From assembly GCA_902825845.1 (NCBI GenBank), contig CADECM010000042.1, positions 1 through 46,451 on the forward strand: a DNA stretch of 46,451 nt. The letters run 5' to 3'. The stretch is from an uncultured beta proteobacterium (lineage in GTDB: Bacteria; Pseudomonadota; Gammaproteobacteria; Burkholderiales; SG8-41). The stretch's first letter is position 1. Every line of letters begins with the position of its first letter. A program made the translations under genes and the position numbers. The notes under the pieces were generated by a model. The model saw only the letters and a program-made list of their open reading frames with translations, was not told the origin of the DNA and ran no database searches. Below are positions 1-7,641 of the stretch, in pieces.

Positions 1-1200
1 AAGAAAGTGCAGGCAACCTACGCCGTGCCGTTCATCCCGCATGTGTGCATGGAGCCCATGAACGCGACCGTGCGGCTGACGGCGGACAAGGCCGAGTGCT
101 GGGTGGCCACGCAGAATGCCGAGGCGTCCATGGCCACGCTGTCGCAGACGTCGGGGCTGCCGCTGAGCGCGTGCGAGGTTTACAAGATGGATCTGGGCGG
201 TGGATTCGGCCGCCGCGGCGGCAATCAGGACTACACGCGGCAGGCGGTGCAGATCGCCAAGCAGCTGCCGCCGGGCACGCCGGTGAAAATGCTGTGGACG
301 CGCGAAGAAGACCTGGGACACGATTTTTATCGTCCGATCCAGCAGGCGAAGCTGACGGCCGGGCTCGATGCCCAGGGCAACATGACCGCGCTGCACATCC
401 GCGTCTCGGGCCAGTCGATCAATGCCTTTGCCAATCCGGCCGCCATCAAGGACGGCAAGGACCGGCGCCAGCTGCAGGGCCTGTGGAAGACCTTGGCGGG
501 CGATGCGCAGTTCGGCTATTCACCGGAGAATCTGCGCACCGAATACGCGATGCGCAACACGCATGTGCCGGTGGGGCCGTGGCGCGGCGTCAACACCAAT
601 CACAACGGTTATTTCACCGAATGCTTCATGGATGAAGCGGCCAAGGCGGCGGGCAAGGATCCGCTGGAGTTTCGCCGTGCCGTGTTGCAAAAGCATCCCA
701 AGCATCTGGGCGTACTCAACGCAGTTGCTGAAAAAGCTGGCTGGGGTAAGCCGCTGCCGGCGGGACGCCATCGCGGCATCTCCCAGTTCATGGGCTACGG
801 CAGTTACTCGGCGGCGGTGGCCGAGGTTTCCGTCAGCGCCAAGGGTGAGATAAAGGTGCACCGCATGGTGCTCGCCACCAACTGCGGCCACGCGGTGAGC
901 CTCGAGCAGATCGCCACCCAGGTGCAGGGCGGGGTGGCGATGGGCCTGAGCACGCTGATGAGCGAATGCTCGGTCAGCAATGGCCGTATTCGCGAAAACA
1001 ATTTCCATCTGCTGAGCCTGCCGAAGATCGTGCACATGCCCAAAGTGGAAACGGTGATTCAGCCCACCTACGACTTCTGGGGTGGCGTGGGCGAGCCCAC
1101 CATCAGCGTGGTGGTGCCGGCGGTGCTCAATGCCGTGTTCGCGGCCACCGGCAAGCCGGTGCGCAGCGTGCCGCTTACGGGCGGCCTCAAGCTGGTGTAA
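1..1200 (+). CDS. Molybdopterin-binding subunit of xanthine dehydrogenase-family oxidoreductase (IorB-like), 3' part only
   Basis: The reading frame is open from the first base, so the true start lies outside the window; about 399 C-terminal residues are seen. The protein resembles the large molybdenum subunit of isoquinoline 1-oxidoreductase or aldehyde dehydrogenases, which hydroxylate N-heterocycles or aldehydes using a molybdopterin cofactor and pass electrons to a 2Fe-2S partner. Visible family marks are GGGFGRRG near residue 65, GPWRGV near residue 190, and GVGEP near the C-terminus, which holds the glutamate used as catalytic base in this family. The small 2Fe-2S subunit normally lies just upstream and would be off the window. 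The substrate cannot be told from sequence. The gene ends at TAA and is followed at once by a terminator, so it closes its operon. Confidence 0.85.
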   Translation, partial: KKVQATYAVPFIPHVCMEPMNATVRLTADKAECWVATQNAEASMATLSQTSGLPLSACEVYKMDLGGGFGRRGGNQDYTRQAVQIAKQLPPGTPVKMLWTREEDLGHDFYRPIQQAKLTAGLDAQGNMTALHIRVSGQSINAFANPAAIKDGKDRRQLQGLWKTLAGDAQFGYSPENLRTEYAMRNTHVPVGPWRGVNTNHNGYFTECFMDEAAKAAGKDPLEFRRAVLQKHPKHLGVLNAVAEKAGWGKPLPAGRHRGISQFMGYGSYSAAVAEVSVSAKGEIKVHRMVLATNCGHAVSLEQIATQVQGGVAMGLSTLMSECSVSNGRIRENNFHLLSLPKIVHMPKVETVIQPTYDFWGGVGEPTISVVVPAVLNAVFAATGKPVRSVPLTGGLKLV

Positions 1201-1220
1201 GGCAAGTCGTGCTGGACCCA

Positions 1221-1250
1221 AAGCCGGCGCCGTGGCGCCGGCTTTTTTTT
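1221..1250 (+). terminator. Rho-independent terminator after the molybdenum subunit gene
   Basis: An 11-base GC-rich inverted repeat (AAGCCGGCGCC and its complement) is followed directly by an uninterrupted T-run ending at 1250. It starts about 20 bases after the stop codon. This is a textbook intrinsic terminator on the plus strand. Confidence 0.9.
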
Positions 1251-1346
1251 GCGGCGTGATTTCCGCGCCGGCGCGGACAGTCCGTGCGAAAGTGAGAAAA
1301 TGGCAATCCGGATCGCCGTCGTCGCATCAGCCATCAAGGAGGGGAC

Positions 1347-3095
1347 ATGAATACCGTTACCGACAACAGCGTGGCCGCACGCGGGCACACACTGCCGAGT
1401 CCCTGCGGCGCGCACGTGCTGGCGCGGGCGCTGAAGCGTCACGGGGTCGAAGTCATTTTCGGGCAAAGCCTGCCGTCGGCGCTGCACCTGGTGATACCCG
1501 AATTCGGCATACGTCAGGTTGCCTATCGCACGGAGAATGCCGGTGCCGCGATGGCCGACGGCTACGCGCGCGCGTTACAAAAAGTCGGCGTGGTGACGGC
1601 ACAGAACGGTCCCGCGGCGGCGTTGCTGGCGCCGGGACTGGCGGAGGCGTACAAGGCTTCGATACCGCTGGTGGCGATCGTGCAGGACGTTCGCCGCAAC
1701 CAGACCGACAAGAACGCATTTCAGGAACTGGACCACTTCGATATTTTTCGCGGTTGCGCGAAGTGGGTGAAGCGCGTGGCAGACATCACACGCATCGAGG
1801 ATTATGTGGATATGGCCTTTACCACGGCCGCCGGCGGCAGACCCGGCCCGGTGGTGCTGCTGTTTCCGCAGGACTTGCTGCAGGAAGCGGCACCGGCGGA
1901 TGCGGGTAGCGCGCGGACGGCGTCACTGGGCACTTATCCGCTCGACCGCTGCATGGCCGATCCCGCGCGCATTGCGCAGGCGGCGAAGCTGCTGGCGCAG
2001 GCCGAACATCCGCTGATCGTTGCCGGCGGCGGCGTGCATCTTTCGGCAGCGCACGAGGCGCTGGTGCGGCTGCAGGAGATGGCATCGTTGCCGGTGGCCA
2101 CCACCAGCATGGGCAAGGGCGCGGTGGCGGAAACGCATCCGTTGTCGCTGGGCGTGATCGGCTATTTCATGGGCACGCGCGGCATGGCGCGGCATCTGCG
2201 GCCTATGGTGGATCGCGCCGACTGCGTGCTGTTCGTCGGTGATCGCACCAACCAGAACGGCACCGATTCGTGGACGCTGTTTCCAAAAAGCGCGCGCTAC
2301 ATTCACATTGACATCGACAGTCAGGAGGTCGGCCGCAACTATGAAGCCTTGCGGCTGGTTGGCGATGCGAAGCTGACACTGGAAGCCTTGGGCGACGCCC
2401 TGGAATGCCTCGATCTGGGCAAGCGCCGCGCCGCGCGCAGCGCGATTGAATCGACCATCGCTGCCGGCAAAAAAGCCTTTCAGGACGAAGCCCGCGCGAT
2501 GCTCGACTCCGATGCCGCGCCGATACGTCCGGAACGACTGATGCGCGAACTGAATGCGCTGCTCACACCCGATACGCTGATGGTGACCGATGCCAGTTAT
2601 TCGTCGATCTGGGCGATGAACTACCTCACCGCGCAGCGCGCCGGCCAACGCTTTCTGGCGTGCCGCGGTCTTGCCGGTCTGGGCTGGGGCTTTCCCGCGG
2701 CCATCGGTGCCAAGATTGCGCACCCGTCGCGCGACGTGGTGTGCATCGCCGGCGACGGCGGCTTCGGCCATATGTGGTCGGAACTCGAGACCGCTGCCCG
2801 CATGAAGACGAAGACAACTTTAATTATCCTTAATAATCAGATACTTGGATACCAGTGGCACGCCGAGGAAGTAATGTACGGCAATCACACCGATGCCTGT
2901 CAGTTCATGCCGGTCGATCACGCGGCGATTGCGCGTGCCTGCGGTTGCGAGGGTGTGCGCATCGAAAAACCGGCCGATTTCAAACCGGCGCTGGAGCGCG
3001 CGCTGCGTTCGCCCGTGACAACCCTGCTGGATGTGATGATCGATCCCAAGGCGTATCCGCCGATTACGCTGTATGAGGGGAAGATTGCGTTGTGA
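1347..3095 (+). CDS. Thiamine diphosphate-dependent enzyme of the acetolactate synthase family
   Basis: This 582-residue protein has the three-domain ThDP enzyme layout: N-terminal Pyr domain (about 18-185), central domain (about 205-340) and C-terminal PP domain (about 390-575). The conserved glutamate that activates ThDP is E63 in RTENAGAAMADGYAR. The ThDP/Mg motif begins GDG at 469-471 and ends at N496-N497. Acetolactate synthases, benzoylformate decarboxylases and related lyases share this fold. No ilvN-type regulatory subunit follows, so a catabolic carboligase or decarboxylase is as likely as a biosynthetic ALS. The start is supported by AAGGAGG at 1336-1342, four bases before ATG. The stretch around N496-N497 uses AT-rich codons unlike the rest and contains one copy of the recurrent AT motif. 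Confidence 0.85.
   Translation: MNTVTDNSVAARGHTLPSPCGAHVLARALKRHGVEVIFGQSLPSALHLVIPEFGIRQVAYRTENAGAAMADGYARALQKVGVVTAQNGPAAALLAPGLAEAYKASIPLVAIVQDVRRNQTDKNAFQELDHFDIFRGCAKWVKRVADITRIEDYVDMAFTTAAGGRPGPVVLLFPQDLLQEAAPADAGSARTASLGTYPLDRCMADPARIAQAAKLLAQAEHPLIVAGGGVHLSAAHEALVRLQEMASLPVATTSMGKGAVAETHPLSLGVIGYFMGTRGMARHLRPMVDRADCVLFVGDRTNQNGTDSWTLFPKSARYIHIDIDSQEVGRNYEALRLVGDAKLTLEALGDALECLDLGKRRAARSAIESTIAAGKKAFQDEARAMLDSDAAPIRPERLMRELNALLTPDTLMVTDASYSSIWAMNYLTAQRAGQRFLACRGLAGLGWGFPAAIGAKIAHPSRDVVCIAGDGGFGHMWSELETAARMKTKTTLIILNNQILGYQWHAEEVMYGNHTDACQFMPVDHAAIARACGCEGVRIEKPADFKPALERALRSPVTTLLDVMIDPKAYPPITLYEGKIAL
2835..2846 (+). promoter_or_regulatory. AT-rich IHF-like motif, copy 1 (coding)
   Basis: AATCAGATACTT lies inside the ThDP enzyme gene, in a stretch with strikingly AT-rich codon choice. 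It fits the pattern AAWCANWWASTT found ten times in this window and differs by one base from the E. coli IHF consensus WATCAANNNNTTR. Function is inferred only. Confidence 0.4.
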
Positions 3096-3286
3096 CATTG
3101 CGGCGCCAAAATCCATGCCAGTGATCGGCGTGGATGTAAGGTGCTCTGACTACTGTGTGATGATTGCAAGCAACAGGCTGTTGAAATCTCTGCTTGCGTA
3201 AACAGAATATGTTCGACCGCTGTCGCGAGATATGAGTCGGTCAATTCGACCCAGGCCGGAAATAGCCCTTGCTTGTATAAGCGGAC
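3096..3286. other. Non-coding stretch between the ThDP enzyme gene and the cassette-like attC
   Basis: I see no convincing gene, tRNA or strong hairpin here. It is less GC-rich than its surroundings. Read on the minus strand it lies just beyond the distal end of the putative attC site. Confidence 0.5.
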
Positions 3287-3401
3287 GTTTAACGTGCGAG
3301 CTGAGGCGCCCGCGGTGGCATGACTCGCGGAGCCTGCGATTGGCCGCTGGCGATGGAGCAGCTCACGCCGTCGCGGGTCACCCCGGGGCCAGGGGTTAGG
3401 C
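3287..3401 (-). mobile_element. Candidate integron attC site (59-base-element-like)
   Basis: Read on the minus strand, the site begins GCCTAAC (3401-3395, fits R'' consensus RYYYAAC) and ends GTTAAAC (3293-3287, fits R' consensus GTTRRRY). Between them GTGAGCTG and CAGCTCGCAC can pair imperfectly, with unpaired extra bases as attC hairpins have. The TAA stop of the acetyltransferase is embedded in GCCTAAC, the usual cassette arrangement. The total length of 115 bases is within the attC range. Against it: the spacing from R'' to the pairing arm is longer than usual (nearly 30 bases), and no integrase gene is in the window. Confidence 0.45.
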
Positions 3402-3887
3402 TGAACTTGCGGGGGTGGGTGAGAGTTTGAGCTTCATGCCTTCGTGCGACGCCACGAATCCCATGGACTCGTAAAAGCGTTTGGCCTCTGGCCGCTGCTT
3501 GTCCGTGGTCAGTTGCACCAAGTGACATCCCCGCTCACGCGCGCGACTGATGGCCCAGGCTAAAAGTTCGTGGCCGAGACCTGACGCGCGCTGGGCACTG
3601 TCAACGCGCACGCCTTCGATGGTGGCTCGCCAACCGCCCTGATGCGTGATGAAGGGCGTGAAGGTTAACTGAAGCACTGCAATTGGCTTGCCCTCGAGAT
3701 CCTGCGCGACTACGAGCTCATTGTTGGGATCCTGCGCGATGGCTTCGAAAGCGCAGAGGTAGGATGTAGGCAGTGGATCCTCCACTCGCTCGCGCTTGGT
3801 ACCGAGTGCGTCATCGGCGAGCATGCGCACGATCGCTGGCAAGTCGGTGATTGTGGCGGGTCTGATGCGAGTGGAGCAACTGACCAT
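3396..3887 (-). CDS. GNAT-family N-acetyltransferase
   Basis: This 163-residue single-domain protein has the GNAT fold. It likely transfers acetyl from acetyl-CoA to an amine; the substrate is unknown. The acetyl-CoA pyrophosphate loop (motif A) is seen as VRVDSAQRASGLG near residues 94-106, matching R/Q-x-x-G-x-G/A. The following helix, the TDKQRPEAKRFYESMGF segment and the C-terminal strand are all typical. There is no clear Shine-Dalgarno within the 15 bases between the upstream GTTAGGC site and the ATG. The gene sits in a compact unit bounded by GTTAGGC and an attC-like site, and GNATs are common integron cassette products. It separates the ThDP gene from the minus-strand catabolic block and looks acquired. 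Confidence 0.8.
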   Translation of the reverse strand: MVSCSTRIRPATITDLPAIVRMLADDALGTKRERVEDPLPTSYLCAFEAIAQDPNNELVVAQDLEGKPIAVLQLTFTPFITHQGGWRATIEGVRVDSAQRASGLGHELLAWAISRARERGCHLVQLTTDKQRPEAKRFYESMGFVASHEGMKLKLSPTPASSA

Positions 3888-3902
3888 TGGGCGTTTTTTG
3901 TG

Positions 3903-3909
3903 GCCTAAC
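3903..3909 (-). mobile_element. Candidate cassette insertion core site GTTAGGC
   Basis: On the minus strand GTTAGGC (fits GTTRRRY) lies 15 bases before the acetyltransferase ATG. It is the exact complement of the GCCTAAC that overlaps the gene's stop. In a true cassette these two 7-mers pair as R' and R'' in the circular form. Confidence 0.45.
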
Positions 3910-3921
3910 TACCAAGTACTA

Positions 3922-4689
3922 CTACTCGAACTCACTCTTGAGCAACTTGCGTACCTCTTCCGGCGGAACCGCCCACGCGCCGGCGCGATAGGGCTTGATG
4001 CCGACACGGTCGAGTTCCTGTTTCAACTCAGCCATCTTGATGCCGATGGCGAGCGGATCCATGATGATGGCGCCGTCGACGTCGCGTATGCCCTGATCGA
4101 TCAACCACTGGCTGAGATACAGCCCCGCCGGATAGAGCGAAGTGGCGCCGCGCGCCACCAGCGGCCTGGCCACGCGCATGAATTCATCGATGAAGGGCTG
4201 CGGGTTGTTCCACAAATTGGCGTAGTCGGTGAATGCGAAATCGACATAGGCGCCGGGGACCATGCGCGCTTCGAGTTGATAGCGCCCGGCCAGCTCCTGA
4301 AAGAAATGATGCAGGCGCACGTTGTTCACGATAAATGCGAAATTGGGCGCGAGCTGGCTGTAGTAGGCGATGGTCGCCTGGGTCATGAACACCACCGGGA
4401 TATCGACCATCTCGCGCAGCTCGTGGTACGCGAGATCGAGGCATTGCGTGACGAACACGTCAAACCCCTGCGCTTGGGCGCGCATAGCGCTGCGGATCGT
4501 CTCGTGCGCTACGAAGTGCAGGTGGGTGCGGCTGCGCGCTGCGCCGGGATAATTCTTGCCGAGATTGGGAAACTCGACCACGGTATCCGGCCGCGCCACG
4601 CGCTTCGCATGCCGCTGCAGCGATTCGTAATACGGCTTGTAGATGTCCGAGGTGCCGAGCGGCGTGCCGCTTTGAATGCAGATTTTCAT
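3922..4689 (-). CDS. Asp/Glu/hydantoin racemase-superfamily protein
   Basis: The 255-residue cytoplasmic protein fits the two-lobe racemase fold: an N-terminal IQSGTP segment, a first active-site region FVTQCLDLAY near residues 78-87, and DIPVVFMTQATIAYY following it, as in hydantoin and aspartate racemases. The first catalytic cysteine position seems kept, in TQC. In the second lobe, where most family members have a second cysteine, the sequence reads TSLYPAGLYL with none. It may therefore be an isomerase or decarboxylase relative rather than a two-cysteine racemase. The start follows an AGGG Shine-Dalgarno. It lies 21 bases after the VOC gene in the same direction, suggesting co-transcription. 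Substrate unknown. Confidence 0.55.
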   Translation of the reverse strand: MKICIQSGTPLGTSDIYKPYYESLQRHAKRVARPDTVVEFPNLGKNYPGAARSRTHLHFVAHETIRSAMRAQAQGFDVFVTQCLDLAYHELREMVDIPVVFMTQATIAYYSQLAPNFAFIVNNVRLHHFFQELAGRYQLEARMVPGAYVDFAFTDYANLWNNPQPFIDEFMRVARPLVARGATSLYPAGLYLSQWLIDQGIRDVDGAIIMDPLAIGIKMAELKQELDRVGIKPYRAGAWAVPPEEVRKLLKSEFE

Positions 4690-4710
4690 GCAGCAACCCT
4701 GTAATCCGGG

Positions 4711-5103
4711 CTACGCGGCGGCGGTGTGTTCGGCGGGGTCGTAATCCAGTTCGATCTTGGCGTCGTTCGGGTCAAAAAAGAACAGTTGCCAGGTGCCGTA
4801 CTCAGGCAGTTGGCGCAAATCGTAGTCGATTCCGCTTGCCTTGAGCTTGCCGAGCATGCTCTTGAGATCGCGGCCGGTAAACGCCATGTGATCGATCACG
4901 CCCTTCACCAGTTCGTCCTTGGGCTTGCCGGCAATGACATGCAGGATGGGGTCCTTGCCGTCACGCGCATAGAGCCACGCGCCGGGAAACTTGAACGGCG
5001 GACGCGCGCCGGGATGCAGATCGAGATACTCGGCGTAGAAGGCGAGGGTGGTGTCGAGTTTGTCAGTGAGGATGGTGAAATGATTCATTGCGGTGGCGGT
5101 CAT
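4711..5103 (-). CDS. VOC-superfamily (glyoxalase/extradiol dioxygenase fold) protein
   Basis: This 130-residue protein has one vicinal-oxygen-chelate module with paired beta-alpha-beta-beta-beta units. Likely metal ligands are H8 in MNHFTIL, H72 in DHMAF and the glutamate in AKIELDYDP near residue 117, the usual His/His/Glu set. Members include glyoxalases, extradiol dioxygenases, epimerases and resistance proteins, so the reaction is not predictable. A strong AAGGAG precedes the ATG. It sits between the transaminase and the racemase-like gene, all on the minus strand with short gaps, so it probably takes part in the same catabolic operon. Confidence 0.8.
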   Translation of the reverse strand: MTATAMNHFTILTDKLDTTLAFYAEYLDLHPGARPPFKFPGAWLYARDGKDPILHVIAGKPKDELVKGVIDHMAFTGRDLKSMLGKLKASGIDYDLRQLPEYGTWQLFFFDPNDAKIELDYDPAEHTAAA

Positions 5104-5154
5104 GAGGGCTCCTTGAAAATGAATGTCTGTGTAAACGCGCCAGGTTTCCGGTTG

Positions 5155-6483
5155 TTAGTCGCGCCCGGTCTCCCGCAACGCGTCGCCGAGCACGCCCACC
5201 AGTTCATCGATCTGTTGTTTATTGACGATCAGCGGTGGTGACAGCGCAATGATGTCGCCGGTGGTACGGATCAGCACGCCTTTTTCGTAGCACTTGAGGA
5301 ATGTCTTGAATGCACGCTCGGTGGGTTTGCCGGGTTTGGGTTCGAGTTCGATGCCGGCGACGAGGCCGATGTTGCGGATGTCGATGACGTTGGGCATTTC
5401 GCGCAGCGCGTGCACCGCCTGCTCGAAGTAGGGCGCGATGTCGCGGGTGCGGGCGAACAGGTTTTCTTCGGCGTAAAGGTCGAGTGTGGCTTCTGCCGCG
5501 GCGGTGGCCAGCGGATGGCCGGAATAGGTGTAGCCGTGAAACAACTCGATGGTGTCGGGCGGCGCCGCGTTGACCACGGTGTCGTAAATGCCCTTGCGCA
5601 CGGCGACGGCGCCCATCGGCACGGTGGCGTTGGTGATGCCTTTGGCCATGGTCATGATGTCCGGCAGCACGCCGAAGGTCTCGGCAGCGAAGCCATAACC
5701 CGTGCGGCCAAAGCCGGTGATGACTTCATCGAAGATCAGCAGCAGATTGTATTTGTCGCAGATTTCGCGCAGGCGCTTGAGGTAGCCCATGGGCGGAATC
5801 AACACGCCGGCCGATCCCGCCATGGGTTCGACGATCACCGCCGCGATGTTGGAGGCATCATGGGTGGCAATGATGCGCGATTCGAGTTCATCCGCCAGAT
5901 GCGCGCCCCAGTTGGGTACGCCGCGCGAGAAGGCGTTTTCCTTGAGGTTGTGCGTGTGCGGCAGGTGATCGACGCGCGGCAGCATGCTGCCGTACATTTT
6001 GCGGTTCGCGGGCATGCCGCCGACGGAGATGCCGCCGAAGCCGACACCGTGATAGCCGCGCTCGCGGCCGACCAGTACTGTGCGATGGCCTTCGCCGCGC
6101 GTGCGGTGATACGCCAGTGCGATTTTCAGCGCGGTATCGACCGCTTCGGAGCCGGAGTTGCAGAAGAACACATGATCGAGATCGCCCGGCAGCATATTCG
6201 CCAGACGCTCGGCGACCCGGAACGAACCGGGATGCCCCATGTTGAAGCCGGGCGCGTAGTCCATGGCGCCGGCCTGCTTCTGGATGGCTTCGACGATTTT
6301 GGTGCGGCAATGGCCGGCATTCACGCACCACAGGCCCGAGGTGCCGTCGAGCACCTTGCGGCCATCGTCGGTGACATAGTGCATGTCCTTGGCGCCGACG
6401 AACAGGCGCGGCGCAGCCTTGAACGCGCGATTGGCGGTGAAAGGCATCCATTGGGCTTCGAGTGACAGGTCGTTGGGCGGCAT
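5155..6483 (-). CDS. Class III omega-amino acid aminotransferase (beta-alanine:pyruvate type)
   Basis: This 442-residue PLP enzyme has the full class III fold. The Schiff-base lysine is K281 in MTMAKGITNA, and the aspartate that holds the pyridine nitrogen is D252 in FDEVITGFGRTG. The phosphate-binding NSGSEAVDTALK lies near 109-120. The length and the N-terminal LWCVNAGHCR segment match beta-alanine:pyruvate transaminases, which move an amino group from an omega-amino acid to pyruvate. Exact donor specificity is inferred. A GGGAG Shine-Dalgarno lies five bases before ATG. It follows ligJ by 33 bases and precedes the VOC gene in the same direction, so an operon is likely. Confidence 0.87.
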   Translation of the reverse strand: MPPNDLSLEAQWMPFTANRAFKAAPRLFVGAKDMHYVTDDGRKVLDGTSGLWCVNAGHCRTKIVEAIQKQAGAMDYAPGFNMGHPGSFRVAERLANMLPGDLDHVFFCNSGSEAVDTALKIALAYHRTRGEGHRTVLVGRERGYHGVGFGGISVGGMPANRKMYGSMLPRVDHLPHTHNLKENAFSRGVPNWGAHLADELESRIIATHDASNIAAVIVEPMAGSAGVLIPPMGYLKRLREICDKYNLLLIFDEVITGFGRTGYGFAAETFGVLPDIMTMAKGITNATVPMGAVAVRKGIYDTVVNAAPPDTIELFHGYTYSGHPLATAAAEATLDLYAEENLFARTRDIAPYFEQAVHALREMPNVIDIRNIGLVAGIELEPKPGKPTERAFKTFLKCYEKGVLIRTTGDIIALSPPLIVNKQQIDELVGVLGDALRETGRD

Positions 6484-6516
6484 GGCGGCTCCCGGAGGTG
6501 AGGGTAAGTCAGTATT

Positions 6517-7527
6517 CTACTTGAGCTTCTGTTTCAGCCGCGGAAACACTTTCAGCGCGTTGCCGCTGAATATCTGCGCGCGGGCTTGCGCCGGGATCGC
6601 GGCGGCTTCAATGTAGCGCCGGGTATCGTCGTAGTGATGGCCGGTGGTGGGGTCGATGCCCTTGACCGCGCCGACGATCTCCGAGGCGAACAGCACGTTG
6701 TCGTGGGGGATCACCTTCAGCAGCAGATCGATGCCGGGCTGGTGATAGACGCAGGTGTCGAAGTAGACGTTTTTCAAGAGATCGGTGGCTGGCGGGCGGT
6801 TCATGTCCTGCGCCAGGCCGCGGTAGCGTCCCCAGTGATACGGCACCGCGCCGCCACCATGCGGGATGATCAGGCGCAGCGAGGGAAAGTCCTTGAATAA
6901 ATCCGCCAGGATCAACTGCATGAATGCGGTGGTGTCGCCATTGATGTAGTGCGCGCCGGTGCCGTGAAAATTCGGATTGCAGGACATGCTGACATGCACC
7001 ATGCCCGGCACATCGAGTTCGCACATGGCCTCAAACAGCGGATACCAGCTCTTGTCGGTGAGCGGCGGGCCGTTCCAGTGGCCGTCGGAGGGGTCCGGAT
7101 TGATATTGCAGCCGATGAAACCCAGTTGCTCCACGCAGCGCCGCAATTCGGCCACGCAGTTGGCCGGATTCACGCCCGGCGACTGCGGCAACTGGCACAC
7201 GCCGGTGAAGTTGTCCGGGTATAGCGTGCACACGCGGTGAATCATGTCGTTGCACGCCTGCGTCCAGTGCCTGCTGGTGGTTTCGTTGCCGATGTGATGC
7301 GCCATGCCGCCCGCCTGAGGCGAAAAGATGGTCATGTCCACGCCGCGTTCGCGCTGGATGCGCAACTGATTCTTCTCGATGGTCTCGCGGATCTCGTCAT
7401 CGCCGACCTTGAGGTTGGGCGCAAGCTGAGCCTTTGCTGGATCGCTCAGCGCGGCGATTTGCTGTTCGCGATACTCGCGCAGCGCGCGGGGCGCGGTGGT
7501 GTAGTGGCCGTGGCAATCGATGATCAC
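6517..7527 (-). CDS. ligJ: 4-oxalomesaconate hydratase (LigJ type, amidohydrolase fold)
   Basis: The 336-residue protein closely follows Sphingobium LigJ as I recall it. LigJ hydrates 4-oxalomesaconate to 4-carboxy-4-hydroxy-2-oxoadipate in the protocatechuate 4,5-cleavage (and gallate) pathway. Zn-ligand candidates are in place: H6 and H8 (DCHGHY), H178 (MVHVS), and E283 (FASEIVGA); H223 is in IPHGGGAVPYHWGR. The start is GTG at 7527; revcomp AAAGGA at 7533-7538 is a good Shine-Dalgarno and the family begins MIIDCHGH. The other genes of the pathway (ligA, ligB, ligC, ligI, ligK) are not in the window, so it is an orphan here or its partners lie elsewhere. A decamer inverted repeat and an AT motif lie just upstream. 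Confidence 0.88.
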   Translation of the reverse strand: MIIDCHGHYTTAPRALREYREQQIAALSDPAKAQLAPNLKVGDDEIRETIEKNQLRIQRERGVDMTIFSPQAGGMAHHIGNETTSRHWTQACNDMIHRVCTLYPDNFTGVCQLPQSPGVNPANCVAELRRCVEQLGFIGCNINPDPSDGHWNGPPLTDKSWYPLFEAMCELDVPGMVHVSMSCNPNFHGTGAHYINGDTTAFMQLILADLFKDFPSLRLIIPHGGGAVPYHWGRYRGLAQDMNRPPATDLLKNVYFDTCVYHQPGIDLLLKVIPHDNVLFASEIVGAVKGIDPTTGHHYDDTRRYIEAAAIPAQARAQIFSGNALKVFPRLKQKLK

Positions 7528-7541
7528 AAAAAATCCTTTAA

Positions 7542-7553
7542 AAACATATACTT
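7542..7553 (+). promoter_or_regulatory. AT-rich IHF-like motif, copy 2 (intergenic)
   Basis: AAACATATACTT lies 15-26 bases upstream of the ligJ GTG start, in an AT-rich pocket. It fits AAWCANWWASTT. A role at the ligJ promoter is possible but not shown. Confidence 0.35.
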
Positions 7554-7560
7554 AAAAACA

Positions 7561-7641
7561 TTCGACGCAGATTGACGCAGATTTTTTCGGGGTTAATCCG
7601 CGTTCATCTGCGTAAATCTGCGTCGAAGGGTTTTGACGTTA
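7561..7641. repeat. Decamer-type inverted repeat, copy 1
   Basis: The left arm (7561-7582) carries two GACGCAGATT-type units. The right arm has ATCCGCGTTC, ATCTGCGTAA and ATCTGCGTCG at 7596-7625, followed by AAGGGTTTTGACGTTA (7626-7641). The arms are near-perfect complements and can form a long hairpin. The last three bases, TTA, are the TAA stop of the minus-strand dioxygenase gene. Confidence 0.85.

Noticed and set aside
2815..2870. AT-rich codon patch in the ThDP enzyme gene as evidence of horizontal transfer
   Set aside because: Similar short patches occur in era, uvrC and nagZ, which are vertically inherited core genes, and coincide with the AT motif.
5410..6465. Long plus-strand frame opposite the class III transaminase
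   Set aside because: Shadow frame in GC-rich DNA; histidine-, arginine- and alanine-rich with no family.
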